From CAZSVI01 sp964610205 (GTDB lineage Bacteria; Bacillota; Clostridia; DSM-8532), in contig CAZSVI010000006.1 in assembly GCA_964610205.1 (NCBI GenBank), forward strand, positions 1-51,734: 51,734 nucleotides of DNA. Reading direction: 5' to 3'. The position numbers were made by a program, and so were the translations under genes. Under the pieces are notes generated by a model that worked only from the letters and a program-made list of their open reading frames with translations, ran no database searches and was not told the origin of the DNA. Numbering within the stretch: position 1 is the first letter of the stretch; every line of letters begins with the position of its first letter. This document shows positions 42,667 through 51,605 of this stretch, one piece after another.

Positions 42667-44601
42667 CTATAACCCATTCATATCCGCTAATTTCTTATAT
42701 ACCAGTACATACATGGCGTGAGACCATGTAAGCGGGATAACCCAGCAGGGTTTCCCATCCTGTTTATCCACCTGTTCAGGAAGCAGCTCGAGATGCGTCC
42801 GGCATTTAAGAACCCAATCGAAATATTCTCTTGATTTTTTAATATCTCCGGCCTCAACATAATACAACGCAAGCCATAGTGCCGCGATAATCCAGGGATT
42901 CCCTCCTGCATAACTGTCATCTTCATACCTGTAAATACCCCCTGATTTTATACAATGCAATTTTTTTTCAATTTCAAGTACGGTATTGTAAACTACAGGA
43001 TAATCAAACCTGAGGACATTAAAAGGTACCGTGACCCCTAGAAGACTGATATCCGTTTTAGGATCAACAAGCGTAACCTCACGGTAAAACCCCTTTGGAT
43101 TCACTCGGATCCTCGCCGTATATGCCGAAGTTTCATCTCCCCAGGGATTAAGTTTTGTTCGGACACTTTTTATGAAAATACCTTTTTCCTTATCCACCAA
43201 CTCATTTTCAAGAGACTCCCTCATTTTTTGTGCTATTTGCCTCCAGGAATCTGTCGACTCCTTTGAATAACCTAACAATTCCCCAATCTCAGCAGCAGAG
43301 TAAATTCCCGCAATAACTGCCGCTGTGGAATATGTGTGTTCTCCCATTCTTTCCTCCCATATGTCAAAGGACGGAAGCGGAAGCCCTGTGTCCCCGTCAA
43401 TAAAGCCCTCAAGAAAAGACACAGCCTTAACAACAGAAGGCCACATCCTTTCCAAAAAACGGAGATCCTTCACATACAGGTAATGTTTTAGAATTCCAAA
43501 GAGCATGGAGCCGGTTTCATCTATTTGTAACCCCCATGAGGGAGCAACACTTCCGTTCATATGATACCGTTGATGCCAAAAACCTTCCAGATCCTGTACA
43601 TGAGCAGCCCAATCATAAAATTTTTCTGCATCGCTGAAAAGCCCCGCTTCATCCAATGCCCAGGTAATAAAAGCCGCGTCCCTGCACCAACAATAGGCAT
43701 ACCTTCCACATTGGGTAAAGCCTTCGTCTATTTCCGGGGAAGCCAGAAGAGCTCCGGTGCTTTTATCGGACATCAGCCTGAATAACAGCAAAGAACGTTC
43801 ATAAAGCCTGTCAGCTATGCTGTTACCGCTTTTAAACACAGGTAAAACTTTGAGAAAATCGTACCAGTATTGTTTGGTATTGAAAAGAAGCTGCTGAAAG
43901 GTCATCAATTTTATCTTTTCGGTGAGTATCTTCAATTCATTTAAAGTTTTTGAAAAAGTTATATACAATGTGTAGCTGTGTTCACCTCCCGGGGGGATCC
44001 TGCCCAAGTCCCACAGCATAGCGCCGTCCGGAGACATACCGATACTGTCGATTCCGTTGAGTTTACCCTCCCAGACCGCTTTGAACGGGTTATTGCCTAT
44101 TTGGAACTCCTTTACCTCAAGATTGGAACTTATAGCCCAGCATCCTCCATGGCGGTAATGCACCAATGCATCCAATTGAAAATCAAACATCGTATTCCCC
44201 ATGTCATGGGTATGCGAAATTACATGTGACGCTAATCCAACACCTGGCTGAAAATCTTCACTGCCAATATTTTTTAAATTATAGTGGCGAACCATGACAG
44301 GTAAATCAGGAAGACAAAAGTCGGTTTGAATAACCTTGACGGGAAGCTTTTTGAAAAAAGCGGTAGTTTCAAGTATATTGGCGGAATCAAGGTACTTCTG
44401 ATGCACTTCATGCTCTCCCTCACTGAACCATATTGCACTTGTATAATTCTTCGTATCGAAAAAACCGATCAGCATTTTCTCCAGGTGCTGCGGATAGTCT
44501 ATTTCCGGCCAGTAAAGCCGTATCAATTCACCTGTCTCAGTAATACAGCCAAGCATACTTCCGTTGCCTATTACAGCATTGTTAATATAAGGTTTCCCCA
44601 T
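42667..44601 (-). CDS. GH15 glucoamylase-like enzyme, cytoplasmic
   Basis: The 644-residue protein has an N-terminal beta-sandwich (about 1-260) and an (alpha/alpha)6 barrel typical of glycoside hydrolase family 15. The barrel shows Y-C-W-C-R-D-A-A-F, I-D-E-T-G, W-E-E-R-M-G with the likely general acid Glu, and L-L-P-E-Q-V with the likely general base Glu. It has no signal peptide, so it should cut internal alpha-glucans or maltosaccharides to glucose, or isomalto- or trehalose-type substrates as some relatives do. GGAGGT precedes two adjacent ATGs (44604 and 44601); the second has better spacing. Confidence 0.88.
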   Translation of the reverse strand: MGKPYINNAVIGNGSMLGCITETGELIRLYWPEIDYPQHLEKMLIGFFDTKNYTSAIWFSEGEHEVHQKYLDSANILETTAFFKKLPVKVIQTDFCLPDLPVMVRHYNLKNIGSEDFQPGVGLASHVISHTHDMGNTMFDFQLDALVHYRHGGCWAISSNLEVKEFQIGNNPFKAVWEGKLNGIDSIGMSPDGAMLWDLGRIPPGGEHSYTLYITFSKTLNELKILTEKIKLMTFQQLLFNTKQYWYDFLKVLPVFKSGNSIADRLYERSLLLFRLMSDKSTGALLASPEIDEGFTQCGRYAYCWCRDAAFITWALDEAGLFSDAEKFYDWAAHVQDLEGFWHQRYHMNGSVAPSWGLQIDETGSMLFGILKHYLYVKDLRFLERMWPSVVKAVSFLEGFIDGDTGLPLPSFDIWEERMGEHTYSTAAVIAGIYSAAEIGELLGYSKESTDSWRQIAQKMRESLENELVDKEKGIFIKSVRTKLNPWGDETSAYTARIRVNPKGFYREVTLVDPKTDISLLGVTVPFNVLRFDYPVVYNTVLEIEKKLHCIKSGGIYRYEDDSYAGGNPWIIAALWLALYYVEAGDIKKSREYFDWVLKCRTHLELLPEQVDKQDGKPCWVIPLTWSHAMYVLVYKKLADMNGL

Positions 44602-45108
44602 CATTACCTCCGGCAGGCATCTCGGGTTTATTTGATATCCGGTATTAGATAAAATGAAAAAAGTTTTTGGGACAAATGATTACTCTTTAAGTGAGGCATA
44701 CTTTTTTCATTTTATGCTGCCCATGTGACTGTTTTAGCCTTGGCTAAAACATATGGCGCGGGCATCAATTCCCATATATATATGTTAGATCCTTGTTTTA
44801 CAAATATTTTCATAAACCAATAATCAAATATCACTTTTTCCCATTATATCATTCCCGGCCGTCCTGGTAAATCTAATATTTCCTGAATTTAACACACTAA
44901 AAAAATGATTCATTTACCAATCATATTTTTGCCCTTCATGCAGAAAATAAAGCTATGCCTTGTATTTGTAAAACCTGATATATTGACTGTTCAGGTCTGC
45001 AAATACACTTCCATAATGATGTGGTCCGATTTACCCGGAATTTTTACTATTAAGACCACTTTGTTGTGCATGTATATAGAGAAAAACAAAGCACTACCGG
45101 AGGAATAT
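44602..45108. other. 507-bp divergent intergenic region
   Basis: It carries structured element copy 3 (44649-44784). The rest (44785-45108) stays open in the frame of the glycosyltransferase from 44905, but no ribosome site supports that extension. I see no strong promoter. Confidence 0.45.
44649..44784 (+). repeat. Three-copy structured element, copy 3
   Basis: Parts in order: a perfect 16-bp stem ATAAAATGAAAAAAGT (44649-44664 with 44700-44715) around a 35-nt loop; P1 GCCC/GGGC (44719-44722 with 44760-44763); P2 GTGAC/GGCGC (44725-44729 with 44755-44759, one mismatch); P3 TGTTTTAGCC-TT-GGCTAAAACA (44730-44751); ATCAATTC; and TATATATATGTT. The terminal hairpin of the other copies is degraded here. 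Confidence 0.7.
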
Positions 45109-46371
45109 ATGGATTTCATAGTTCATTTGCTGCTTTTTTCATTTTCATATTTTGTCCAGTTTTTTTTGTTTTTACTTGGGTCCTATTACTTAATTATAAT
45201 GATTTCGGGATGGATCCCTTTTCCGGAAAATAAAAAAAGGAATAGCAAACCAATTCCCTTTAATCGGTTTGCTGTTGTAATACCGGCACATAACGAGGAA
45301 AAAGTAATACAGAGCATGGTAATAAGCTTAAAGAAGCAACAATATCCAACCTGCCTCTATGACATTTTTGTCGTCTGCGACAACTGCACAGATAATACGG
45401 AACTTGAAGCAAAAAAGGCCGGAGCATTGGTTCTTGTTCGTCAGAATGAGGTCGAACGCGGAAAGGGCTACGCGCTTGATTGGGCTTTTGACAAAGTTTT
45501 TGACATGGAACAACAATATGATGCCATTTGTGTATTTGATGCGGATAATGTTGTATCATCAAGTTATCTTGAAGAAGTGAATAAAATGCTGACAGACGGA
45601 CACCAGGTCATCCAAGGGTATATTGACAGCAAAAATCCCTTCGATTCCTGGATTTCACTCTCCTATTCCATTGCATTCTGGCTGGCCAACAGAGTTTTTC
45701 AACAAACCCGGTATAATCTGGGGTTAAGCTGCGGATTGTGCGGTACGGGTTTTTGTATTCGCTCGGACGTTATCCGGGAAATTGGCTGGGGTGCCACCTG
45801 TCTTACTGAGGATCTGGAATTTACAATGAAACTGGTATTAAATGACAAAAAGGTTTCCTTTTGTAAAAAAGCAATCGTATATGACGAAAAACCTTTAACC
45901 TTCATGCAGTCATGGCGGCAAAGGAAACGCTGGATGCAGGGACATGCGGATTGTGCCAGAAGATATCTGCCGAAGCTTTTCAAAAAATCGTTCAGAGAAT
46001 CAAACCTGAGGGCCTTCGACTGTGCAATCTACCTGTTCCAACCCATCCGTTTTATCTGTTTCGGACTGGCAACCATTTTTTCCTGGTTGGAAGCGGTGTT
46101 TCCGCAAATGCCCTTCTACATAGTAGGATATGCCTTTCCTGCGGAAATATGGTCTTTTATTGTTCTTATACAGTTATTGTTCGGTCCTCTGGTTGTGCTA
46201 TTTGATAAGAAATGGAATTATAAAATTCTTCTGGGATTTTTCATATATCCCTTTTACTGTTTTACATGGCTGCCTGTTACCATAGCCGGAATAAAGGATG
46301 CCAAAGGCAAGGAATGGGAACACACCTGCCACACACGGAATATTTCTATTGAAGATATTGAGCGGCCATGA
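45109..46371 (+). CDS. Membrane glycosyltransferase family 2
   Basis: The 420-residue protein has a transmembrane helix at the N-terminus (about 8-34), a GT-A domain with V-V-I-P-A-H-N-E-E (56-64), the metal-binding D-A-D (144-146), T-E-D (233-235) with the catalytic Asp, and Q-R-K-R-W (271-275), the acceptor motif of processive synthases. Two to four helices follow at the C-terminus. It resembles hyaluronan/cellulose-synthase-like or N-acetylglucosaminyl transferases that build and may export polysaccharide. GGAGG lies 5 nt before the ATG at 45109. The donor sugar is unknown. Confidence 0.88.
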   Translation: MDFIVHLLLFSFSYFVQFFLFLLGSYYLIIMISGWIPFPENKKRNSKPIPFNRFAVVIPAHNEEKVIQSMVISLKKQQYPTCLYDIFVVCDNCTDNTELEAKKAGALVLVRQNEVERGKGYALDWAFDKVFDMEQQYDAICVFDADNVVSSSYLEEVNKMLTDGHQVIQGYIDSKNPFDSWISLSYSIAFWLANRVFQQTRYNLGLSCGLCGTGFCIRSDVIREIGWGATCLTEDLEFTMKLVLNDKKVSFCKKAIVYDEKPLTFMQSWRQRKRWMQGHADCARRYLPKLFKKSFRESNLRAFDCAIYLFQPIRFICFGLATIFSWLEAVFPQMPFYIVGYAFPAEIWSFIVLIQLLFGPLVVLFDKKWNYKILLGFFIYPFYCFTWLPVTIAGIKDAKGKEWEHTCHTRNISIEDIERP

Positions 46372-46470
46372 ACCTGAAATTTAACGCATCCGTAAATTGG
46401 GTATATATATTGCCCCTCTGAACCGGTAAAAGCAATCCCTTCCTATACGTATAACCATTACCTGCCGTAT

Positions 46471-47169
46471 CTACTTCTCAACAAACCGATAACCGATTCC
46501 TACCTGTGTAAGAATAAACCTGGGATTTGCCGTATCCTTCTCAATTTTCCGACGCAGACTGGCCATAAAAACACGTACATTTTTCGCATCCGCAACCTCT
46601 TCTCCATATCCCCAAATCTGCTTAAGGATATAGTTATGGGTAAGAACCTTTCCCCGGTTTGCAATAAGCAGTTTCAGAAGTTTGTATTCAATCGGTGTAA
46701 GATGCACTTCATCCTTGTCGATAAATACGAGCCCCTTTATATAATCCACTGTTAAAAAGTCACATATAAAAGCATCCATATTGTTAGGGTTGGTAATATT
46801 GCTCAGCTTACGTTGTGCAACTCTTATTCTGGCAAGGAGTTCCCCCATATGGAATGGCTTTGTCATATAATCATCCGCACCCAAATCAAGGGCTTTTATT
46901 TTTTCATTTTCCTCTCCTCTGGCGGAAATCACAATTATAGGAGTATTGCTCCGCTCTCTGATTTGCCGTATGATATCCATACCGTCCATATCCGGCAATC
47001 CTAAATCCAGAAGAATGATGTCCGGATTGTTGGCATAAAAAAGACAACTCGCTTCCTTTCCCGTACCGGCGACGATTACTTTGTAACCTTCATCCTTCAA
47101 ATAACTGGTAGTAAAAGACACAATGTATTTATCGTCTTCAACCAGCAATACAGTTGTATTATCACTCAT
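46471..47169 (-). CDS. KdpE-like OmpR-family response regulator
   Basis: The 232-residue protein has a receiver domain with acidic pocket E11-D12-D13, phospho-acceptor D55 (I-L-L-D-L-G-L-P-D), a switch Ser in V-I-S-A-R-G and the lysine of M-T-K-P-F-H, followed by an OmpR/PhoB winged helix (L-T-P-I-E-Y-K-L-L...V-R-V-F-M-A-S-L-R-R-K-I-E). GGAGG lies 7 nt before the ATG at 47169; the 35 codons upstream lack support. Its start overlaps the sensor kinase stop by 4 nt. It is most like KdpE, but the operon encodes Ktr/Trk-type transport rather than KdpFABC. Confidence 0.9.
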   Translation of the reverse strand: MSDNTTVLLVEDDKYIVSFTTSYLKDEGYKVIVAGTGKEASCLFYANNPDIILLDLGLPDMDGMDIIRQIRERSNTPIIVISARGEENEKIKALDLGADDYMTKPFHMGELLARIRVAQRKLSNITNPNNMDAFICDFLTVDYIKGLVFIDKDEVHLTPIEYKLLKLLIANRGKVLTHNYILKQIWGYGEEVADAKNVRVFMASLRRKIEKDTANPRFILTQVGIGYRFVEK

Positions 47170-48692
47170 ATGGCGTCCTCCGTATAAGGAAGTGTAAATA
47201 TAAACTGCGCGCCCCCAAGATGGGATTTCCCTGTTTGAATACTTCCGCCGTGCGCCTCCACTACAGCCTTGCAAATAGCCAATCCCAGCCCAATCCCCTT
47301 TTTGCCGTCAAACCCCGTTTTGCCGCTGGTAATAAATGCCTCAAACAACCTTCCCTCCAGAGCCGGATCTATTCCGCTTCCGCCATCGGCAATCCGGAAT
47401 TCTATATAATTTTCTCTTTTGTATACCGAAAGCTCAATTCTGCAATCCTCTGAGGTATGACTTACAGCATTGCCCAAAAGATTAACAAGAACCTGTATAA
47501 TCATTTTCCCATCCATTGGTATCGCAATGACTTCGTCCGGGAGAAGAATACTGAAAGGTCTTTCCGAAAGACCGGTAACATGTGCAACCGCTTCGTTTAC
47601 AATATCGTCGATGACCTCAACCTGTTTGTTTATATCTAAATTGCCATTATCAATCCGTGTCATATTCAATATATTTTCAACCAGATCGGTAAGCCATACC
47701 GCCTGATCGCTTATATCCTCCGCAAGATGCCGGATGTTTTCACGGTTAAGGGTCCGGCTGCGTTGTACAATATAACTACTTGCCCCTACTATTCCGGTGA
47801 GAGGTGTTCTAAGATCGTGACTGATGCTTCGTAAAAGATTACTTTTTAGATGCTCCCGTTCCATGTCAATACGAATTTTTTCCCGTTCATTATATAAAAA
47901 TTCACGATCCAGTGCAATCCCCATCTGTACGATAACAGCATGAACAAGCCATTCCTCTTCCTTGCTGAGAATTGCTTCTTCCTTACTGTATAATCTGAGT
48001 ATCCCTATTTTCCGGGTGTGTCCCATAACAGGCAACTCTGTTATAAGATAATCATCCGGATGGGATGTTTCACTTTTATAGACTGCCTTGCTTTCACCAA
48101 GTTCAATAACACTGTCGTATTCAGTATGTTCTTTTATATAGTTAATCCCATGATAGGCAATGTTGCTCTGTCCGGTTACTTTCAGAAAACTCTGAACAAC
48201 CTCATATAAATTTTTTGCCGTTTGTTCATTCCTTTTAGAAATCAACAGCTGCCGCTGAAACCTTCCGGTCAGGCTGGAGGCAATAATTGAGGCAATTAAA
48301 AAAAACAGCATCAGGATCATATCATTACTGCTGGTGATAGAAAAGGTGTAGCGGGGCTCGGTAAAAAAATAGTTGAAAATCATTGCGCTGGTGCAGGATG
48401 CGATAATGCCAAAAAAATATCCTCTGGTAAACGTGGATACCAATAGTACCCCTATCATGAAAACCATAAGAATGTTTTCCTTATCAATTCCCATCCTGTA
48501 TAAAGCTATGGAACAAACTGTCGTGCCTGTTAATACAATAAACAGGTGAATATAATTCCTTCTTCTCATTTCCCATACCTGGCGTTTTATTAAGGAATGA
48601 GCGAATAATAAAACCGGTTTTTTAAGCGAGGATTTTCTGTCAATACCCGGCGGAGGAAGGCGCAATAATTGCTTTATTGCAACTGACGACAA
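47166..48692 (-). CDS. Short KdpD-like sensor histidine kinase
   Basis: The 508-residue kinase has four transmembrane helices in a DUF4118 module (about 45-148), a GAF-like region (about 155-265), HisKA with H292 (S-I-S-H-D-L-R-T-P-L), and an ATPase domain with N-L-L-G-N-A-V-S-H-T, D-G-G-S-G-I and G-I-G-L-G-L-A-I. Full KdpD (near 900 residues) also has an N-terminal KdpD domain with a Walker motif and a universal-stress domain; both are missing. The start is uncertain: TTG at 48692 has no good ribosome site, and M42 is an alternative. It should sense potassium or osmotic state and phosphorylate the adjacent regulator. Confidence 0.87.
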   Translation of the reverse strand: MSSVAIKQLLRLPPPGIDRKSSLKKPVLLFAHSLIKRQVWEMRRRNYIHLFIVLTGTTVCSIALYRMGIDKENILMVFMIGVLLVSTFTRGYFFGIIASCTSAMIFNYFFTEPRYTFSITSSNDMILMLFFLIASIIASSLTGRFQRQLLISKRNEQTAKNLYEVVQSFLKVTGQSNIAYHGINYIKEHTEYDSVIELGESKAVYKSETSHPDDYLITELPVMGHTRKIGILRLYSKEEAILSKEEEWLVHAVIVQMGIALDREFLYNEREKIRIDMEREHLKSNLLRSISHDLRTPLTGIVGASSYIVQRSRTLNRENIRHLAEDISDQAVWLTDLVENILNMTRIDNGNLDINKQVEVIDDIVNEAVAHVTGLSERPFSILLPDEVIAIPMDGKMIIQVLVNLLGNAVSHTSEDCRIELSVYKRENYIEFRIADGGSGIDPALEGRLFEAFITSGKTGFDGKKGIGLGLAICKAVVEAHGGSIQTGKSHLGGAQFIFTLPYTEDAI

Positions 48693-48837
48693 CGACGTAC
48701 TGACGGAAAATAACCGCTTAAAAATGTGAATTTATTATTTGGTCATTCCTAATCATCATTTCCCATATAACATTATACTCCCAAATTACACTTTGTTCCA
48801 TGAAAATATTGCCGCCTTAAATATCACCTGCAATTAA

Positions 48838-49491
48838 TCAGCCAATATGCCGCAATATCTTTGCTATATCGTTATGGGTTCCCAGAACCATCAGATGTTC
48901 ATTAGCATTAAAGACATGATCGGCTGACGGCAAAGGTGATACATTCTCACCGTTTTTTGTCGCAAGAATACTGACATGGTATTTTACCCTAACATTCACT
49001 TCCCTGATACTCCTGCCAATCCAGTTATCAAGAGGGGGTATTTCATATATGGAAACGTCTTTAGTCAATTCGAAATAATCGAATAAATTATTCGCACTAT
49101 AACGGACCGCCAGTTTTTCAGCGGTATCCCGCTCCGGATATACCACCTCGTCCGCTCCGTTCCTGAGGAGAAACTTGGCGTGTATATCCCTGCCGGCCTT
49201 ACTGATAACATGTTTTGCTCCCAAATCCTTTAAAAGGCTCGTAACTTCAAGGCTGTTCTGAAAATTACTGCCTATACAGACAAAACACAAATCAAAATTT
49301 TTGACCCCCAATGAACGCAGAACTTCTTCATCAGCGCCATCTCCAATTTGCGCACTGGTTACATAAGGCATCAACTCCCTGATCCTTTCCTCCCTTGTGT
49401 CAAGAATCATTACCTCATTCCCGATATCAGCCATTTTTTGGCTTAAATGCTTACCGAATCTTCCGATTCCTATTACTAATACTGACTTCAT
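48838..49491 (-). CDS. KtrA/TrkA-like RCK regulator of potassium uptake
   Basis: The 217-residue protein has the RCK-N Rossmann fold with G-I-G-R-F-G (8-13), the nucleotide-ribose Asp in M-I-L-D-T (28-32), G-D-G-A-D, and an RCK-C domain at the end. It binds NAD/ATP or cyclic-di-AMP-type ligands and gates the membrane subunit encoded just upstream (10-nt gap). GAGGATG stands before the ATG. Confidence 0.93.
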   Translation of the reverse strand: MKSVLVIGIGRFGKHLSQKMADIGNEVMILDTREERIRELMPYVTSAQIGDGADEEVLRSLGVKNFDLCFVCIGSNFQNSLEVTSLLKDLGAKHVISKAGRDIHAKFLLRNGADEVVYPERDTAEKLAVRYSANNLFDYFELTKDVSIYEIPPLDNWIGRSIREVNVRVKYHVSILATKNGENVSPLPSADHVFNANEHLMVLGTHNDIAKILRHIG

Positions 49492-49501
49492 AATTCATCC
49501 T

Positions 49502-50842
49502 CTATCCTATATTTATTTTTTCCGCCGGTTTCTGAACAGAAGACGGTATTCTGTGTTCTGTAAACAAAAGAGCGAAAGATACGCTTCCCACTCTGCCGCA
49601 ATACATAAGAAATATAATAACAAATTGTGAAAATATATTTAAGGATCCTGTTATTCCTGTGGAAAGCCCGACTGTTCCAATAGCGGATACAGCTTCAAAC
49701 AGAACATCCCCCGTATGAAAGGAAGAATTCGTAGCGCTCACTAAAATCGTTCCAAACAACATAAGTACAGCATTAATGGCAAACACGGCGTTCGCCTTTC
49801 TAAGCGCTGACTCTTCCAGCTGCCGGCCAAATATGTTTTCTCCTTTTGTGTTCCTGATGCTTGACCATGCTGAAAGCACAACAACAACGAATGTTGTTGT
49901 TTTTATACCGCCTGCGGTAGATCCGGATCCTCCTCCTATAAACATCAGTACAATGGTAAGCAGTTTGCTTGCGGGCGTTAATGAAGACGTATCGAGAGTA
50001 TTAAATCCCGCAGTTCTTGGTGTAACCGCGGTAAAAAAAGACGCAAGTATTTTATCACTCATTGTCAATCCGACAAGAAGGTTTTTCCTTTCGAAAAAAT
50101 AAATACATACTGTTCCGGCAACTATCAGTATTACTGTTGCCGATAACACAATCTTTGTGTGAAGCCGGTATTTTTTATATCGGAACTTATTTTTAATAAG
50201 ATCGTCCCATACAAAAAAACCGATCCCCCCGATGATAAATAAAAATGAAATAGTGAAAGTAACCACAGCGTCATCCGAATAAAGTGTCAGAGATGAATAC
50301 TCTCCGAATTTACCCATTATATCAAAACCGGCATTGCAGAAAGCAGAAATAGAATGAAAAATTCCATTGTATATCCCTTCCCACAGCCCCATTTGTGGTA
50401 CAAACCGCACTGAAAGCAGTATTGCTCCCAGGCCTTCAAAGATCAATGTTCCAATCAGTACCCTTTTTATAAGCAATACAACCCCGCCAATTTGCAGAGT
50501 ATTTATACTGTTTTGAAGCAGGTTACGCTCTTTTAATCCTATCCTTCTTCTCAGCAGGAAGGAAAATAATGTGAGTACGGTCATAAAACCCAATCCGCCA
50601 ATCTGTATTAAAACCAGAATAACAACCTGGCCGAATAATGACCATTGGGTATATGTGTCCCTGACAACAAGGCCGGTAACACAGGTTGCCGAGGTCGCTG
50701 TAAAAAGCGAAGTTACAAAGCCCGGGGAAACAGCATCGCGGCTTGCAGCCGGCAGCATTAAAAACAGTGTTCCTATAGCAATAATAATAAAATACCCATA
50801 TACTACCATTTGGGAATATGTTAACACTCTGAATCTGTTCAT
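49502..50842 (-). CDS. KtrB/TrkH-like potassium transporter subunit
   Basis: The 446-residue membrane protein has the four pore-loop repeats of the SKT superfamily, including T-A-T-S-A-T-C-V-T-G-L near residue 50, A-F-C-N-A-G-F-D, T-P-R-T-A-G-F-N-T and A-I-G-T-V-G-L-S-T-G, each with the selectivity Gly. Length and loops fit KtrB. It imports K+ (often with Na+). Its ATG overlaps the stop of the upstream gene by 4 nt. Confidence 0.95.
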   Translation of the reverse strand: MNRFRVLTYSQMVVYGYFIIIAIGTLFLMLPAASRDAVSPGFVTSLFTATSATCVTGLVVRDTYTQWSLFGQVVILVLIQIGGLGFMTVLTLFSFLLRRRIGLKERNLLQNSINTLQIGGVVLLIKRVLIGTLIFEGLGAILLSVRFVPQMGLWEGIYNGIFHSISAFCNAGFDIMGKFGEYSSLTLYSDDAVVTFTISFLFIIGGIGFFVWDDLIKNKFRYKKYRLHTKIVLSATVILIVAGTVCIYFFERKNLLVGLTMSDKILASFFTAVTPRTAGFNTLDTSSLTPASKLLTIVLMFIGGGSGSTAGGIKTTTFVVVVLSAWSSIRNTKGENIFGRQLEESALRKANAVFAINAVLMLFGTILVSATNSSFHTGDVLFEAVSAIGTVGLSTGITGSLNIFSQFVIIFLMYCGRVGSVSFALLFTEHRIPSSVQKPAEKINIG

Positions 50843-51300
50843 CGCCTTGCTTCCTTTTCCTGTAAAATAGTTTGAATAATCGCCTTCGCTGTAATATCTT
50901 TATTATAAAAGAAAGGAATTCCCTCACTTTTATATATCCTCTCATTCCGTATATCATTACAAAGGCCAATAATATTGTTTATATTATAAGTCTTTTTTCC
51001 TATCCTGCACATCAGAATATTATCAACATCATTATCGGAAAGAGCAAAAATATAGTGAAATTCCTGGTTTTGTCCCGGCATAAAAGGTTCTGCTTCCAGC
51101 AGTACTCTTATATTTTGAACCTTCAGAAGCCGAACGGTTTCATCGGCAAGTTCGTTTTTGCCAATAACAAGTGCCATATAACGGCCTGAGCTATTCTCCT
51201 CGAATTCACTGGTTTCAAAAAATCTTTCCACTCTGGGCATCAGATGTTCAATACATACAAATGGAATCACTATACATAATGCAATTACCAAAAACCACAT
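50839..51300 (-). CDS. Membrane-anchored, degenerate TrkA-N-like protein
   Basis: The 153-residue protein has an N-terminal transmembrane helix (about residues 1-20) followed by a Rossmann-like domain similar to RCK-N, but the glycine motif G-x-G-x-x-G reads G-K-N-E-L-A, so nucleotide binding is doubtful. AGGAG lies 5 nt before the ATG at 51300; the longer frame to 51336 lacks support. As first gene of the ktr operon, coupled to ktrB by an ATGA overlap, it may be an accessory subunit that tethers or tunes the transporter. I know no named family. Confidence 0.65.
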   Translation of the reverse strand: MWFLVIALCIVIPFVCIEHLMPRVERFFETSEFEENSSGRYMALVIGKNELADETVRLLKVQNIRVLLEAEPFMPGQNQEFHYIFALSDNDVDNILMCRIGKKTYNINNIIGLCNDIRNERIYKSEGIPFFYNKDITAKAIIQTILQEKEARR

Positions 51301-51348
51301 TGCTTCTCCTCTTCGATGATTATAACGCATAATCACCTGAACGACAAT

Positions 51349-51409
51349 TTATAATAACGCAAGCAATTGCAGCACACTGCCGCAACGAGGCGAGGGCCTT
51401 CCTGCCTCG
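51349..51409 (-). repeat. Short dispersed repeat, fourth copy
   Basis: It shares TTATAAYAACG, AAGCAATTG, CACAC and CCGCAAC blocks with the other copies and ends in a hairpin CGAGGC/GCCTCG. On the minus strand it sits 49 nt upstream of the ktr operon's first start codon and offers TATAAA. Confidence 0.55.
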
Positions 51410-51491
51410 TATTATATTGATTTTACAACATTTTATATTAAGATTGCATAAAGACTGTCTTTGAGATATAAAGAATATACAAAGAATTTTG

Positions 51492-51511
51492 TCTGAATTA
51501 GTCTAAATTAT
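51492..51511. promoter_or_regulatory. Tandem 10-bp direct repeat, possible regulator site
   Basis: GTCTGAATTA is followed at once by GTCTAAATTA. OmpR/PhoB-family regulators bind direct repeats one helical turn apart, and a KdpE-like regulator is encoded in the operon that begins just downstream. This link is inferred. Confidence 0.3.
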
Positions 51512-51524
51512 ATAATTCCTCTAA

Positions 51525-51552
51525 AAAAGTTTGTTTTTTTTGCAAACTTTTT
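51525..51552 (-). terminator. Terminator of the partial gene at the right edge
   Basis: AAAAAGTTTG pairs perfectly with CAAACTTTTT around TTTTTTTTG. A second inverted repeat, CTCTAAGC/GCTTAGAG (51555-51583), lies between it and the gene. Confidence 0.75.
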
Positions 51553-51605
51553 CGCTCTAAGCAAGTTGTATCAAAGCTTAGAGGTGAGAATTCAGAACCC
51601 GGAAT

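Noticed and set aside
44905..45108. N-terminal extension of the glycosyltransferase
   Set aside because: A good ribosome site supports the ATG at 45109, and the extension does not look like part of the GT2 family.
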